Positions 1 to 8,346 of a stretch of 51,815 nt of DNA are shown here, piece after piece. The notes beneath the pieces are model-generated. The model was given only the letters and a program-made list of their open reading frames with translations. It made no database searches and had not been told where the DNA came from. The stretch lies in the NCBI GenBank assembly GCA_016178505.1, contig JACOTG010000092.1, forward strand, positions 1 to 51,815. Reading direction: 5' to 3'. Within the stretch, counting starts at the first letter, position 1. Each line of letters opens with the position of its first letter. The position numbers were made by a program, and so were the translations under genes. The stretch comes from Planctomycetota bacterium. Lineage in GTDB: Bacteria; Planctomycetota; JACOTG01.

Positions 1-6
1 GAAGCC

Positions 7-1476
7 ATGACCCGAGAGGGGAACGGAACGCAGTCGACGGACGTGGCGGTGATCGGCGCGGGGCCGGGCGGCTACGTCGCGGCGTTGCGCGCGGCGCAGC
101 TCGGCAAGAAGGTCGTGGTCGTCGATCGCGATCAGCTCGGCGGCACGTGTCTCAACTATGGCTGCATCCCGTCGAAGGCGCTTCTCGATTCGACCGCGCT
201 CTTCCACAAGCTCGACGAGATGGGCGAGGACCACGGCATCCTCGCGTCGAACTTGCGCTACGACTTGACGCGCATGATGGGACGGAAGCGCCGCATCGTC
301 GAAACGCAGGTCAAAGGCATCGCGTCGCTCCTGCGCTCGTCGCAGGTCGAGTTCAAGAAGGCATCGGCGCGGTTCAAGGACGCGAACACGTTGGAGCTGG
401 CCACGGCCGACGGCTCGACGTCGCTCCTTCGCGCGGACGCGATCGTCATCGCGACCGGCTCGGTCGTCACGGTGCCGCCCGGCATGGAGATCGACAAGAA
501 GATCCTCATCTCGAGCACGGAAGCGCTGTCGCTCGAAGCGGTGCCCGGCACGATGGCGGTGATCGGCGGCGGCTTCATCGGCCTCGAGATCGGCAGCGTC
601 TATCGCCGGCTCGGCACCGAGGTCACCGTGATCGAGATGCTCGATACGATCCTCCCGGGACAAGACGCGGACGTCGTCATGCTCGTCGACAAGCTCCTGC
701 GCAAGCAGGGCATGACGATTCGCACGTCGCATAAGGTCACGAACGTCGTGCGCGAGGAATCGGGCGCGAAGCTCACCGTGACGCCGACGTACGGCGGCGA
801 GGCGTTCGAACTCAGCGTCGAGAAGGTCCTCGTCGCGGTGGGCCGCAAGCCGACGACCGACGGGCTCGAGCCCGACGTGATCGGCCTCGCGCGCCGTCGC
901 GACGGCAGCCTCGAGGTGAACTCGAAGCTGCAGACGAACGTGCCGCACGTCTACGCGATCGGCGACGCGGCGGGCGGCAAGCTCCTCGCGCACAAGGCGA
1001 GCAAGGAAGGGATCGTCGCCGCCGAAGCGATCGCGGGGCTGCCGGTCGAGCACGACGGGCGCATCATGCCGTTCGCGGTCTTCATCGAGCCCGAGGTCGG
1101 CTGCGTCGGCCTCACCGAAAAGGAAGCGCGCGATGCCGGCCGCAAGCTCCGCATCGGCAACTTCCCGTATCGCGCGAGCGGCAAGGCGCGCTGCCTCGGC
1201 GAGACCGAGGGCTTCGTGAAGGTCATCGGCGACGCCGACACCGACGAACTCCTCGGCGTCCACGTCGTCGGCGCGCACGCGGCCGACCTCATCGGCGAGG
1301 CGTCGTTCGCCATGGAAGCGCAGGCCTCGCTCGAAGACCTCCACCTCACGACGCACGTCCACCCGACGCTCTCCGAGATGTTCAGCGAAGCCGCGCTCGC
1401 CGCACACGGCCGCGCGATCCACCTCGCCTACGAACCGGCGAAAGCCGCAGCCGCGCTCCTCGCCGCGAAGGCGTGA
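7..1476 (+). CDS. lpdA: Dihydrolipoyl dehydrogenase (E3)
   Basis: This flavoprotein reoxidises the dihydrolipoyl groups of 2-oxoacid dehydrogenase complexes (or of the glycine cleavage system) with NAD+. The 489-residue length is normal for the family. An N-terminal FAD-binding GAGPGG motif lies at residues 17-22. The redox-active disulfide is in GGTCLNYGCIPSK (Cys48 and Cys53). A second Rossmann glycine motif, GGGFIGLE, binds NAD, and the C-terminal dimerisation domain carries the catalytic HPTLSE His-Glu pair. The gene starts 6 bases into the window, so any upstream E1/E2 genes are out of view. A terminator follows directly, so it is probably the last gene of its operon. Which complex it serves cannot be told from here. 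Confidence 0.95.
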   Translation: MTREGNGTQSTDVAVIGAGPGGYVAALRAAQLGKKVVVVDRDQLGGTCLNYGCIPSKALLDSTALFHKLDEMGEDHGILASNLRYDLTRMMGRKRRIVETQVKGIASLLRSSQVEFKKASARFKDANTLELATADGSTSLLRADAIVIATGSVVTVPPGMEIDKKILISSTEALSLEAVPGTMAVIGGGFIGLEIGSVYRRLGTEVTVIEMLDTILPGQDADVVMLVDKLLRKQGMTIRTSHKVTNVVREESGAKLTVTPTYGGEAFELSVEKVLVAVGRKPTTDGLEPDVIGLARRRDGSLEVNSKLQTNVPHVYAIGDAAGGKLLAHKASKEGIVAAEAIAGLPVEHDGRIMPFAVFIEPEVGCVGLTEKEARDAGRKLRIGNFPYRASGKARCLGETEGFVKVIGDADTDELLGVHVVGAHAADLIGEASFAMEAQASLEDLHLTTHVHPTLSEMFSEAALAAHGRAIHLAYEPAKAAAALLAAKA

Positions 1477-1503
1477 ACCTTCGGAGCCCTGACCGAAGCT
1501 GTG

Positions 1504-1530
1504 AAGGCGAGTACTCGCCTTTCGTCTTTT
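1504..1530 (+). terminator. Rho-independent terminator after lpdA
   Basis: AAGGCGA and TCGCCTT form a 7-bp stem around a GTAC loop, and a T-rich run ending in TCTTTT follows. It lies 28 bases after the lpdA stop codon. Confidence 0.7.
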
Positions 1531-1888
1531 CTCACGAAGGCTATCAATCATTCGGGCGTACGTTCCCTTCGACGACATGACCGCTGTGTACCGCGGCGCC
1601 GACCCACGCGAGCTGGTCAACGCCGAATCGCGAAGTTGCGGGTCCGATTCAGACGAGGATGATCGTGTTTGCGACTTCATGGGAATCGACGCGTCGGTTC
1701 TGGGTCGCGGCAATGGCCGCGCGATCGAGACCGAGCTCTAGGCGAACCGAGACCGCCGTGCGTGCTGGGGCCGCCCGGCCCATCCGGTTCTTGAATCAAG
1801 TCGACGCGCCTCATAGCATTCCGCGGAGCTTGCAAGTCGTGTCATGACGAATCCTGAGCAGCCGCTCTTTGCCGAAAGGGATTGAATC
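1531..1888. other. Intergenic stretch, no convincing gene
   Basis: No recognisable gene lies here. A 54-codon ATG frame at 1577-1741 (+) has fairly GC-rich third positions but no clear Shine-Dalgarno and no recognisable domain; it may be chance or a relic of a longer gene. A Shine-Dalgarno-like GAAAGGG at 1874-1880 belongs to the next gene. Confidence 0.4.
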
Positions 1889-2674
1889 TTGGGCGAGTTG
1901 AATTGGCGCGACGCCATCATCAAAGTGCTCGAGGGGCGTTCGGAACCGATGCACTACACCGAGATTGCCGAGGCCATTTCCCAGGGGAGGCTCAAGACGA
2001 AGCTTGGCGCGACGCCAGCACAAACCGTCAACGCCACGATCTCGGTGTCATTGAAGAAGGACGGCGAGGGTTCACCGTTCGTTCGTGTCGCGAGGGGGTA
2101 CTACTTCCTTCGCAAGGCAACGGAAACTTCAAGGACAGAACGCACAAAGCCGGATCGGGACGAGACTGAACAAGCGGGGCTGATCCACGCATTTGGAATG
2201 TACTGGGCACGATCGCGGGTCGATTGGACTCAACGATCACCGAGGATCCTGGGAAGGCAACAACTCGAGAGCACGCCAGTCGACTTCTGTTCTGAACGAG
2301 GCGTGTGCTTGCTGCACGATGGAAGGCCCGTGGTGTACGCCGGGCGCACCACCGATCAAACCCTCGGCATTCGCCTCAGGCAACACACGACAGATCGACT
2401 CAATGGCAGATGGGATCGGTTCTCATGGTTTGGCGTGGACAGGGTCACGGATTCGGGCAAGCTCGAAACGAACGCCGCCGATGCCTACAACTTGGAGATG
2501 CTAATTGTGACCATGGAGGCGCTCTTGATCGAGGGCCTCGAGCCTCCTCAAGACCGGCGAAGAGGCGACGACTTCAAGGCCATCGAATTCCTGCAGGTCG
2601 AAGATCCCGAATTCGAGAGAAGCCGAGTTAACGAGGTGCTCGACAGCCTGAAATCGAGACCAGTTGGGCGGTAG
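1889..2674 (+). CDS. HARE-HTH and GIY-YIG domain protein (putative DNA-directed nuclease)
   Basis: A 261-residue protein with two visible modules. Residues about 4-75 read as a HARE-HTH winged helix, with the typical start of a short helix, then MHYTEIAEAI and a C-terminal YYFLR strand. Residues about 138-216 read as a GIY-YIG nuclease-like fold: GVCLLHDGRPVVYAGRT, the IRLRQH helix with the candidate catalytic arginine, and a later conserved-position glutamate near Glu215. The first GIY strand is degenerate (VCL instead of GIY), so activity is not certain. The TTG start at 1889 is chosen because GAAAGGG lies 8 bases upstream and the fold begins at once. HARE-HTH domains are known from restriction-modification and chromatin proteins, so a role in defence or DNA modification is inference. 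Third positions are less GC-rich than in neighbours, which suggests transfer. Confidence 0.7.
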   Translation: MGELNWRDAIIKVLEGRSEPMHYTEIAEAISQGRLKTKLGATPAQTVNATISVSLKKDGEGSPFVRVARGYYFLRKATETSRTERTKPDRDETEQAGLIHAFGMYWARSRVDWTQRSPRILGRQQLESTPVDFCSERGVCLLHDGRPVVYAGRTTDQTLGIRLRQHTTDRLNGRWDRFSWFGVDRVTDSGKLETNAADAYNLEMLIVTMEALLIEGLEPPQDRRRGDDFKAIEFLQVEDPEFERSRVNEVLDSLKSRPVGR

Positions 2675-2751
2675 GTCATGAGCAGCAACAATCTTTCTCC
2701 GTTCGTCCACTTCGGCCCGAGCCGAGTGGCGTTCGTTTACAGTTGACGCTG

Positions 2752-3042
2752 ATGACGCTTCCCAACGTCGAACGAGCGGTCGTCGACCGCACGAAAGTTC
2801 GAGACTACCTTCTCTCTCCGGTGCACCCGATCGGAAGGTTCAAAGCCGCCTTCTTTCGATCACTCGGATACACGCAGGATGGCTGGGAAGAGCTTGCACG
2901 GGATCTGAGGATGCTGGCTGAATCAGGCAACGTGATCGTGGGCGAGGCCAACCAGTATGGTCAGAAATATCTGGTGCGTGGTAGCCTCACTGGGCCTTCA
3001 GGCCGCACAGCCATCGTGGTATCTGTTTGGATCGTACTGTAA
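2752..3042 (+). CDS. DUF6883 protein, C-terminus cut by an in-frame TAA
   Basis: The first 96 codons match the DUF6883 pattern, beginning MTLPNVERAVVDRTKVRDYL and reaching the near-terminal VWIV strand. The ATG at 2752 is preferred to the TTG at 2743 because the family begins with a short Leu-Pro-Asn segment. Reading ends at TAA 3040-3042, but the same frame continues with SEDYPRLVTAHPGAEK, which resembles the usual family C-terminus, and then stops at 3091-3093. That second stop overlaps the next gene's ATG as ATGA, a typical translational-coupling junction. The ancestral gene therefore most likely ran 2752-3093. The product today would be truncated unless the stop is read through or is a sequence error. 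The biochemical function of DUF6883 is unknown. Confidence 0.75.
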   Translation: MTLPNVERAVVDRTKVRDYLLSPVHPIGRFKAAFFRSLGYTQDGWEELARDLRMLAESGNVIVGEANQYGQKYLVRGSLTGPSGRTAIVVSVWIVL

Positions 3043-3089
3043 TCTGAAGACTACCCGCGCCTCGTGACCGCGCATCCGGGAGCTGAGAA

Positions 3090-3326
3090 ATGAGATTCAA
3101 AGTCCCCGATACGGTAGTGCTGGAAAGGGACCTTCCGGACCTCGGGCTTCGAAAGGGAGATCTCGGAGCGGTTGTTCAGGTCTACGAGCCTGACGGGCTC
3201 GAAGTGGAGTTTGTGACGGCTGCGGGAACGACCGAGGCACTGGTCACTTTGAACGTCAACGATGTCAGAGCGGTGCGCAACTCAGACTTGATGTCCGTTC
3301 GCCCGTTCAGTCGGCGTTCCGCGTGA
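3090..3326 (+). CDS. DUF4926 small protein, partner of DUF6883
   Basis: A 78-residue protein with the compact SH3-like pattern of DUF4926: VVLERDLPDLGLRKGDLG, then GAVVQVYEPDGLEVEFV and a final LNVNDVRAV strand. Its start overlaps the ancestral end of the DUF6883 gene by four bases (ATGA), so the two were translated as a pair. DUF4926 and DUF6883 genes are, to my memory, often neighbours, and a toxin-antitoxin or immunity role has been suggested by this linkage; no activity can be read from the sequence. It appears intact although its partner is interrupted. The C-terminal tail of about 15 residues after the core (SVRPFSRRSA) is extra. Confidence 0.75.
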   Translation: MRFKVPDTVVLERDLPDLGLRKGDLGAVVQVYEPDGLEVEFVTAAGTTEALVTLNVNDVRAVRNSDLMSVRPFSRRSA

Positions 3327-3596
3327 GGTTCGTCGTCCATTCCGCGGATCTGTTTCGTCTCTCGTGAACTTGGGCGCTATCCGACCGCGAATTCCGCCGA
3401 GCGATGGCCTAGGAGCTCGTCCTGCTCTGCCGAGCGGACAGGCTCAATGCTCGACGGAAGTTCTCCGCTGTGATGTGCGTCGGCACACGGTGAATCGTCT
3501 CCATCGTCGATCGCGAAACGCTCTCCGTCCGACCCTTCCGAAGTGATTCCATCCTTCCGCAACGGCGAGTGTGACAAACGAGTGTCGTTCGTGGGA

Positions 3597-3851
3597 TCAC
3601 GGCACGGCGAGGATCACGGCATTGGTGACGCTGTAGCCGAGCACGTTTGCGGCGCCCGCGTCCTCGAGCACGCCTTGGAGGACGAGAACCGTTCCGCTCG
3701 GTAGGCCGTGCGGAGTCGTGAGCGTCCACGGGGCGCGCGCCGGGGACGCCAGCTCGTGCGTACCTCGGCATGTTGCCGCGGGAACGACGTGACCGCGCAC
3801 GCACGCGAGCGGAAGCGGACCGCCGATGCGGCCGAGCGGCGTCGGGTTCAC
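3597..3851 (-). pseudogene. C-terminal fragment of a secreted-protein domain
   Basis: This minus-strand frame encodes 84 residues that look like the C-terminal beta-domain common at the end of planctomycete secreted proteins, ending LGYSVTNAVILAVP. The last strands of the neighbouring FG-GAP protein (VSNLLTVTLR) are similar in style. There is no signal peptide or N-terminal part, an in-frame stop lies a short way upstream near 3891, and the fragment sits beyond the terminator of the FG-GAP gene. It is best read as the remaining tail of a lost paralogue. The plus-strand-side bases 3327-3596 hold nothing I can identify. Confidence 0.4.
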
Positions 3852-3901
3852 CGTGCAGCCGAGCGATGCCGAAGAAGTGGGGCGTCGCTTTCAGAAATGA
3901 A

Positions 3902-3931
3902 GCGGCCGCGCCCGATGACGAGCGCGGCCGC
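3902..3931 (-). terminator. Terminator hairpin of the FG-GAP gene
   Basis: A perfect 10-bp inverted repeat, GCGGCCGCGC / GCGCGGCCGC, with a 10-base loop lies 21 bases beyond the stop codon of the FG-GAP gene. Read on the minus strand it is followed by the T-rich TTCATTTCT. Confidence 0.65.
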
Positions 3932-3952
3932 AGTGGATCGGTGGGGAGGGCT

Positions 3953-5590
3953 TCAGCGCAGCGTTACCGTGAGCAGGTTGCTGACGCGATGGTGCCCGAG
4001 GTCGACCGCCTGCAGGAGGAAACGGCGACCGGATTGACCGGCGGGGACCCAAGCATGAGCCGTGACGCGGCCATCGGCCTCCGCGATCGCGGTCGGGCCG
4101 AGCGTGGGCGAGGCGATCGACAGCATGAGACCGGGCGCCGCAGGCAGCGCGGTCTTGCCGAGTCGGCGGCCGTACACGAATCGAATCGTCGCGCCGGGCG
4201 CAGCGCCGATCGCGTCGAGCGAATTGAACTGGCCGGCGACTCCCGGCGAAGGCGCGGTGATGACGAGGCCCGAATCGGAGTGCCCGAGGTAGACCGTCGC
4301 GGAACCCGCGCGCGTGCCGGCCGTGTCGTCCTTGTAGGCGCCGACCACGACGTCCGCGAATCCGTCTCCGTTCACGTCGCCGGCAGCGGCGACCGCCCAC
4401 CCGAAGCCGTCGTGCAACGCATCGCCTCGCATCGTGAACAGCGTGGCGCCGTCACGGCCCGAGAACACGCGCACGTAATCGACGATGCTCACGGTGAGCG
4501 GGTAGCCGAACGATCCGGCGACGACGTCCGCGAACCCGTCGCCGTTCACGTCGCCCGCGCCGCTGACCGCCATGCCGAAGAAGCGATCGCGCACGTCGCC
4601 GGTGAAGTCGTAGAGGACCGTGCCCGTGCGTCCCGAGTAGACGCGAGCGAGACCGACGTCGTCGGAGGTCGGTCGGGTCGGGTCGGTGTAGCCGGGCGCT
4701 CCGACCACGACGTCGGCGTAGCCGTCGCCGTCGACGTCGCCGGCGCCGCTCACGGACGTGCCGAGATAGTCCTGCCGCGCGCTGCCGAAGAGCGAGTGGA
4801 TGACGTGGCCATCCCGGCCCGAGAAGATCGTCACGATGCCCGAATCGGTGGCGCTTCCGTCACCGAGCGATGCGCCGACGATCACGTCGGCGAAGCCATC
4901 GCGGTCCACGTCGCCGGCGCCGCTGACCGTGGCCCCGAAGTGGCCGTACTGTCCGTTCTCATCGGGCGAGTTCGGCTCCCACAGCGTGAACAGCGTGGAG
5001 CCGTCGACGCCGGAAAGGATGCGCACGTAGCCGCGCCGGCTCAGCGGTGCCTCGGTACCGACGATCACGTCCGGCACTCCGTCGCGATCGACGTCCCCGG
5101 CGCCGGCGACCGAGGCGCCAAAACGATCATTGTCGCGGTCGCCGTGAAACGAGAAGAGGATCTGTCCGGTGCGACCCGAGACCACGATCGCGCTTCCGTC
5201 GTAGGCGTGAACGACCGAGGCGGACGGCGCGCCGACGACGAGATCCGAGGCGCCATCACCGTCGACGTCTCCGATGCTCGCGACCGACCAGCCCATCGCA
5301 CCCCCGGTTCCGGGGCCCGACGCGTCCGTCAGGGTCCACAAGAGCGAGCAGTCCACTCCCGAGTAGACGCGAACGTGGTTTTCGCCGACGCCCGCGTAGG
5401 GCGCGCCGATCACGACGTCCGGAATGCCGTCGCCGTTGACGTCACCGGCGCCCGACACCGCATAACCGAGTTGATCTCCGGGTCCGCCGAAGACGGCCGG
5501 CATGGAGGACTGCGCAAGCGCGGCGGTCGAAAGGCCGAGCGTGCAGAGGGCGAGGCCGATCGGCCTCGATGACGAAACGCCTGTTCTCAT
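3953..5590 (-). CDS. Secreted FG-GAP repeat (integrin-alpha-like beta-propeller) protein
   Basis: The 545-residue product starts with a signal peptide (MRTGVSSSRPIGLAL, then a hydrophobic core ending AALAQ). Seven FG-GAP repeats follow, each of the form GDVNGDGxxDVVVGAP with an Asp-rich DxDxDG calcium loop, so the chain most likely closes into a seven-bladed propeller. A C-terminal beta-domain follows the propeller. ATG 5590 is chosen over an upstream in-frame start because AAGGAGAT lies about 5 bases before it and the signal peptide begins there. Such proteins are usually extracellular or cell-surface and are thought to bind ligands or carbohydrate; no partner is encoded beside it. It stands alone between two terminator/promoter regions. 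Confidence 0.9.
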   Translation of the reverse strand: MRTGVSSSRPIGLALCTLGLSTAALAQSSMPAVFGGPGDQLGYAVSGAGDVNGDGIPDVVIGAPYAGVGENHVRVYSGVDCSLLWTLTDASGPGTGGAMGWSVASIGDVDGDGASDLVVGAPSASVVHAYDGSAIVVSGRTGQILFSFHGDRDNDRFGASVAGAGDVDRDGVPDVIVGTEAPLSRRGYVRILSGVDGSTLFTLWEPNSPDENGQYGHFGATVSGAGDVDRDGFADVIVGASLGDGSATDSGIVTIFSGRDGHVIHSLFGSARQDYLGTSVSGAGDVDGDGYADVVVGAPGYTDPTRPTSDDVGLARVYSGRTGTVLYDFTGDVRDRFFGMAVSGAGDVNGDGFADVVAGSFGYPLTVSIVDYVRVFSGRDGATLFTMRGDALHDGFGWAVAAAGDVNGDGFADVVVGAYKDDTAGTRAGSATVYLGHSDSGLVITAPSPGVAGQFNSLDAIGAAPGATIRFVYGRRLGKTALPAAPGLMLSIASPTLGPTAIAEADGRVTAHAWVPAGQSGRRFLLQAVDLGHHRVSNLLTVTLR

Positions 5591-5747
5591 CGAAATCTCC
5601 TTGGGTGGTCCCACTGTGAGCGAAGTCCGCGATCTCCCCTCAACTCATCTGCTCTGAAGGCCGGGGGGCCTGAGGTAAGCGGAAGAAACGTTTTTTTCAA
5701 GGGTTCGAGAACCGCACGTCCCTCGGCGAAGCGCGCGCGATCGGTCT

Positions 5748-5759
5748 GCTATCATCCCG
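5748..5759 (+). promoter_or_regulatory. Candidate -10 element before arfB
   Basis: GCTATCATCCCG contains the -10-like hexamer TATCAT, 10 bases before the arfB start. The same 12-mer recurs at 8829-8840 ahead of the MetE-like operon. No good -35 is visible here. Confidence 0.4.
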
Positions 5760-5765
5760 GCCGCG

Positions 5766-6200
5766 ATGCCCGATGAAACGAATGCCATTCCGATCACGCA
5801 CACCCTTTCGATTCCGCGCTCCGAAGTGAGCCTTGCATTCGCGCGATCCGGCGGCCCTGGTGGTCAAAACGTCAACAAAGTCGAGACGAAGGTCGAGCTT
5901 CGCTTCGACGTGGCCGCGTCGCGCGCGCTTGGCGATGCGCAGAAGGCGCGCGTGCGCGAGGTCCTCGGGCCTCGCATGACGACGGGCGGCGTGCTCTTGA
6001 TCGTGTCGCAGGAGACGCGCTCTCGAGCGCAGAACATCGAGGCCTGTCTCGAGCGGTTCGCGGCGCTCCTGCGTGGGGCCCTCGCACCGCGCAAGAAGAG
6101 GCGCGCGACGAGACCCACGGCTGGCTCGCGAGAGAAGCGTCTCGAGGCGAAGCATCGTCGAAGCCGCATCAAGGGGCTACGGCGGTCGAGCGACGACTGA
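5766..6200 (+). CDS. arfB: Alternative ribosome-rescue factor / peptidyl-tRNA hydrolase ArfB
   Basis: The protein of 144 residues matches the ArfB (YaeJ/ICT1) family in size and order. It hydrolyses peptidyl-tRNA on ribosomes stalled at the 3' end of broken mRNA. The catalytic GGQ motif is in SGGPGGQNVNKVETKVELRF (GGQ at residues 32-34). The Lys/Arg-rich C-terminal tail (from about residue 100, including RKKRRA and the final KHRRSRIKGLRR) is the part that enters the empty mRNA channel in the family. The short length and lack of release-factor domains separate it from RF1/RF2. It appears to have its own promoter and is followed 97 bases later by a DUF885 lipoprotein gene. Confidence 0.93.
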   Translation: MPDETNAIPITHTLSIPRSEVSLAFARSGGPGGQNVNKVETKVELRFDVAASRALGDAQKARVREVLGPRMTTGGVLLIVSQETRSRAQNIEACLERFAALLRGALAPRKKRRATRPTAGSREKRLEAKHRRSRIKGLRRSSDD

Positions 6201-6297
6201 CGTTCCCGGCCATGCGCCGAGGGGATACAATCGCGGCCCATTGCGGCGCGGGCGGTCTCGCGCAGCATCACGCATTCTCACAGTGAGGGTCGATCTC

Positions 6298-8346
6298 GTG
6301 CGAGCCACGTCCATCGGTCTCGTCGCCGTCGTCGTTGCGTGCGTCGTGGGTTGTCAGTCCGGAGAGCCCGTGACGAGCGACGGTCGATCGTCGTCATCGG
6401 CGGCGGCGTCGCCGACTCCGGCGTTTCGCGAGATCGAAGAGCGCTACTTTGTCGAGTTCCTGCGCCGGAATCCCGTCGTGGCAACGTACCTCGGCGGCGA
6501 CGCGTATCGGCCCGACCTCGCGGACGTCGCCGGAAACCTTCGCGACTACGCGCCGGCGGCTCTCGAGAAGGAGTGCCGCTTCTACGACGCGGTGCTCGCC
6601 GATCTCGAGCGGTTGCCGTCGCGCCCCGACGTGCCGCCCGCGGAGCGCGTCGATCGCCGCGTCATCGCGGCGCAATGCCGCTTCATGCTCCACCAAGTTC
6701 GCGACCGCAAGTATCCGCTGCGGTCGCTCGACACGTACGCGATCGAAGCGTTTCGCGGCGTCGACTGGCACACGCAAGGCATGACCGATCTCGGCGGGGG
6801 GCATTACGGCACGGAAGCCGAATGGCGCCAAGTCGTGCGGCGCGTGCGCGCGCTTCCCGCGTACCTCGACACCGCTCGCGCAAACCTGACGATGGGAGTG
6901 CAACAGGGCGTCGTCCCCGACTTCCGGATGATCGAGCGCGACGGCTTCGCCACGTGCACGTCGAACGCCGAGTACTTTCGAAAGACGTTGCCGGAGATGG
7001 CAACGCGATTTCTCGAGGGGCAACCGTACGCGCGTGCGATCCGCGACCAGCTCGATACCGCCGGCTCTCAGGCGGCGGAAGCGAGCATCGCATTCCGAAC
7101 GGCGCTCGGCGCGATCTACTACGAGCCCGGCACGGCCGTGCCCGACGACGGCACTGCGCCGCCTCGCGACAAGCTCGTTGCGGCCGCGCGCGGCGATCAC
7201 TTCGCCATGAGCGAGGCCGAGTACGACTGGGCGCTTCGCAACAACCTCGGTCTCACGGAGACGGCCGCGCAGCTCTTCGGATACGCCGAAGGCGCCATTC
7301 ACACGACCGAAGACGAGATGGTCAAGGTCGCCATCGAGGTCAACGGGAAGCACAACTGGGGGATCGAGTGGGGCACGCCCGAGAAGGATCGCGCCGGCGT
7401 GCGCACCGTGCTGAAGAAGCTCGGTGAAGACGCGCCGAAGGACGACGCGGAGCTGCTCGCCTGGTACCACGACACGTGCTTTCGCATCGTGGCGTACGGT
7501 CGCGAGCAGGCGCTCTTCGACATTCCGACCGAGTACAAGCTCGACGTCGTCGAGACGCCGCCCGTTCTGCGGTCGAGCATCGACGGTGCCGCGTATTACC
7601 CGGCGCCGCCGTTCAAGAAGTCGGGAGTGGGGCGTTTCTATCTGACTCCCACGGGCAACGACGCGGCGCAGCTTCGCGCGAACAATCGCGCGAGCGTCGC
7701 GGACACGGCCGCGCACGAGGGCTTCCCCGGCCACGATTGGGACTACCAGTTCTCGACGCTACATCGCACGAGCGAGGGCAAGGTCCGCTGGCTCACGCCC
7801 GGCGCGGTCGAGGACTCGTCATCGATGTGGGAAGACAGCATGCGCACGGAGGGTTGGGCCCTCTACTCGGAAGCGCTCGTCGCGGAAGCGAAGCCGGGAA
7901 AGCCGCACGGCTACTACACGCCCGAGGAGCGCCTCTATCAATTACAGGGACAACTCTTGCGCGACGTGCGCGTGCACGTCGACACCGGCATTCACACGGG
8001 TCGCCTGACGTTCGACGAGGCGGCCGACTACTTCGCGGCGCACGTCGACTTCTTCCCCGATGCGCGCGCGAACGCCGCGACGGATCCCGACGCCAAGGCA
8101 TCGATCGAAACGGCGGAGCGCTCGATGTTCCGCTACTCGAAGTGGCCGACGCAGGCAATCACCTATCACCTCGGCAAGCGCGCGATCCTCGAGCTTCGCG
8201 CGGAGGTGCAGAAGATCCAAGGCGCGACGTTCGACCTTCGCGCGTTCCACGAGCGCGTGCTGTCGTCGGGAACGATTCCGCTCGCGTACGTGCGCGACCA
8301 GATCCTCGATTGGGCGAAGTCCAAGCCGGGCGCTGGCGGGAACTAA
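6298..8346 (+). CDS. DUF885 family lipoprotein (putative zinc-dependent hydrolase)
   Basis: The 682-residue protein is of the usual DUF885 length. GTG 6298 is preferred because GAGGG lies about 8 bases upstream and the product then begins with a short hydrophobic signal ending in the lipobox-like VVGC (Cys19), predicting a lipid-anchored envelope protein; GTG 6283 is an alternative. The conserved family motif HEGFPGH is at residues 473-479 and resembles a metallopeptidase HExxH-type site. The remainder is helical, and ends with the arginine/tyrosine-rich WPTQAITYHLGK segment typical of the family. A substrate is not known; some DUF885 members are peptidases. A TACAAT at 6226-6231 could be its -10. 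It converges on the next gene with overlapping stop codons. Confidence 0.85.
   Translation: MRATSIGLVAVVVACVVGCQSGEPVTSDGRSSSSAAASPTPAFREIEERYFVEFLRRNPVVATYLGGDAYRPDLADVAGNLRDYAPAALEKECRFYDAVLADLERLPSRPDVPPAERVDRRVIAAQCRFMLHQVRDRKYPLRSLDTYAIEAFRGVDWHTQGMTDLGGGHYGTEAEWRQVVRRVRALPAYLDTARANLTMGVQQGVVPDFRMIERDGFATCTSNAEYFRKTLPEMATRFLEGQPYARAIRDQLDTAGSQAAEASIAFRTALGAIYYEPGTAVPDDGTAPPRDKLVAAARGDHFAMSEAEYDWALRNNLGLTETAAQLFGYAEGAIHTTEDEMVKVAIEVNGKHNWGIEWGTPEKDRAGVRTVLKKLGEDAPKDDAELLAWYHDTCFRIVAYGREQALFDIPTEYKLDVVETPPVLRSSIDGAAYYPAPPFKKSGVGRFYLTPTGNDAAQLRANNRASVADTAAHEGFPGHDWDYQFSTLHRTSEGKVRWLTPGAVEDSSSMWEDSMRTEGWALYSEALVAEAKPGKPHGYYTPEERLYQLQGQLLRDVRVHVDTGIHTGRLTFDEAADYFAAHVDFFPDARANAATDPDAKASIETAERSMFRYSKWPTQAITYHLGKRAILELRAEVQKIQGATFDLRAFHERVLSSGTIPLAYVRDQILDWAKSKPGAGGN

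Noticed and set aside
3770-5572. 600-codon plus-strand frame opposite the FG-GAP gene
   Set aside because: Antisense of the repeated calcium loops; no ribosome-binding site or known domain.
5698-5720. tRNA T-arm-like GGTTCGA next to a T-run
   Set aside because: No acceptor stem, anticodon arm or CCA-compatible pairing can be drawn around it.
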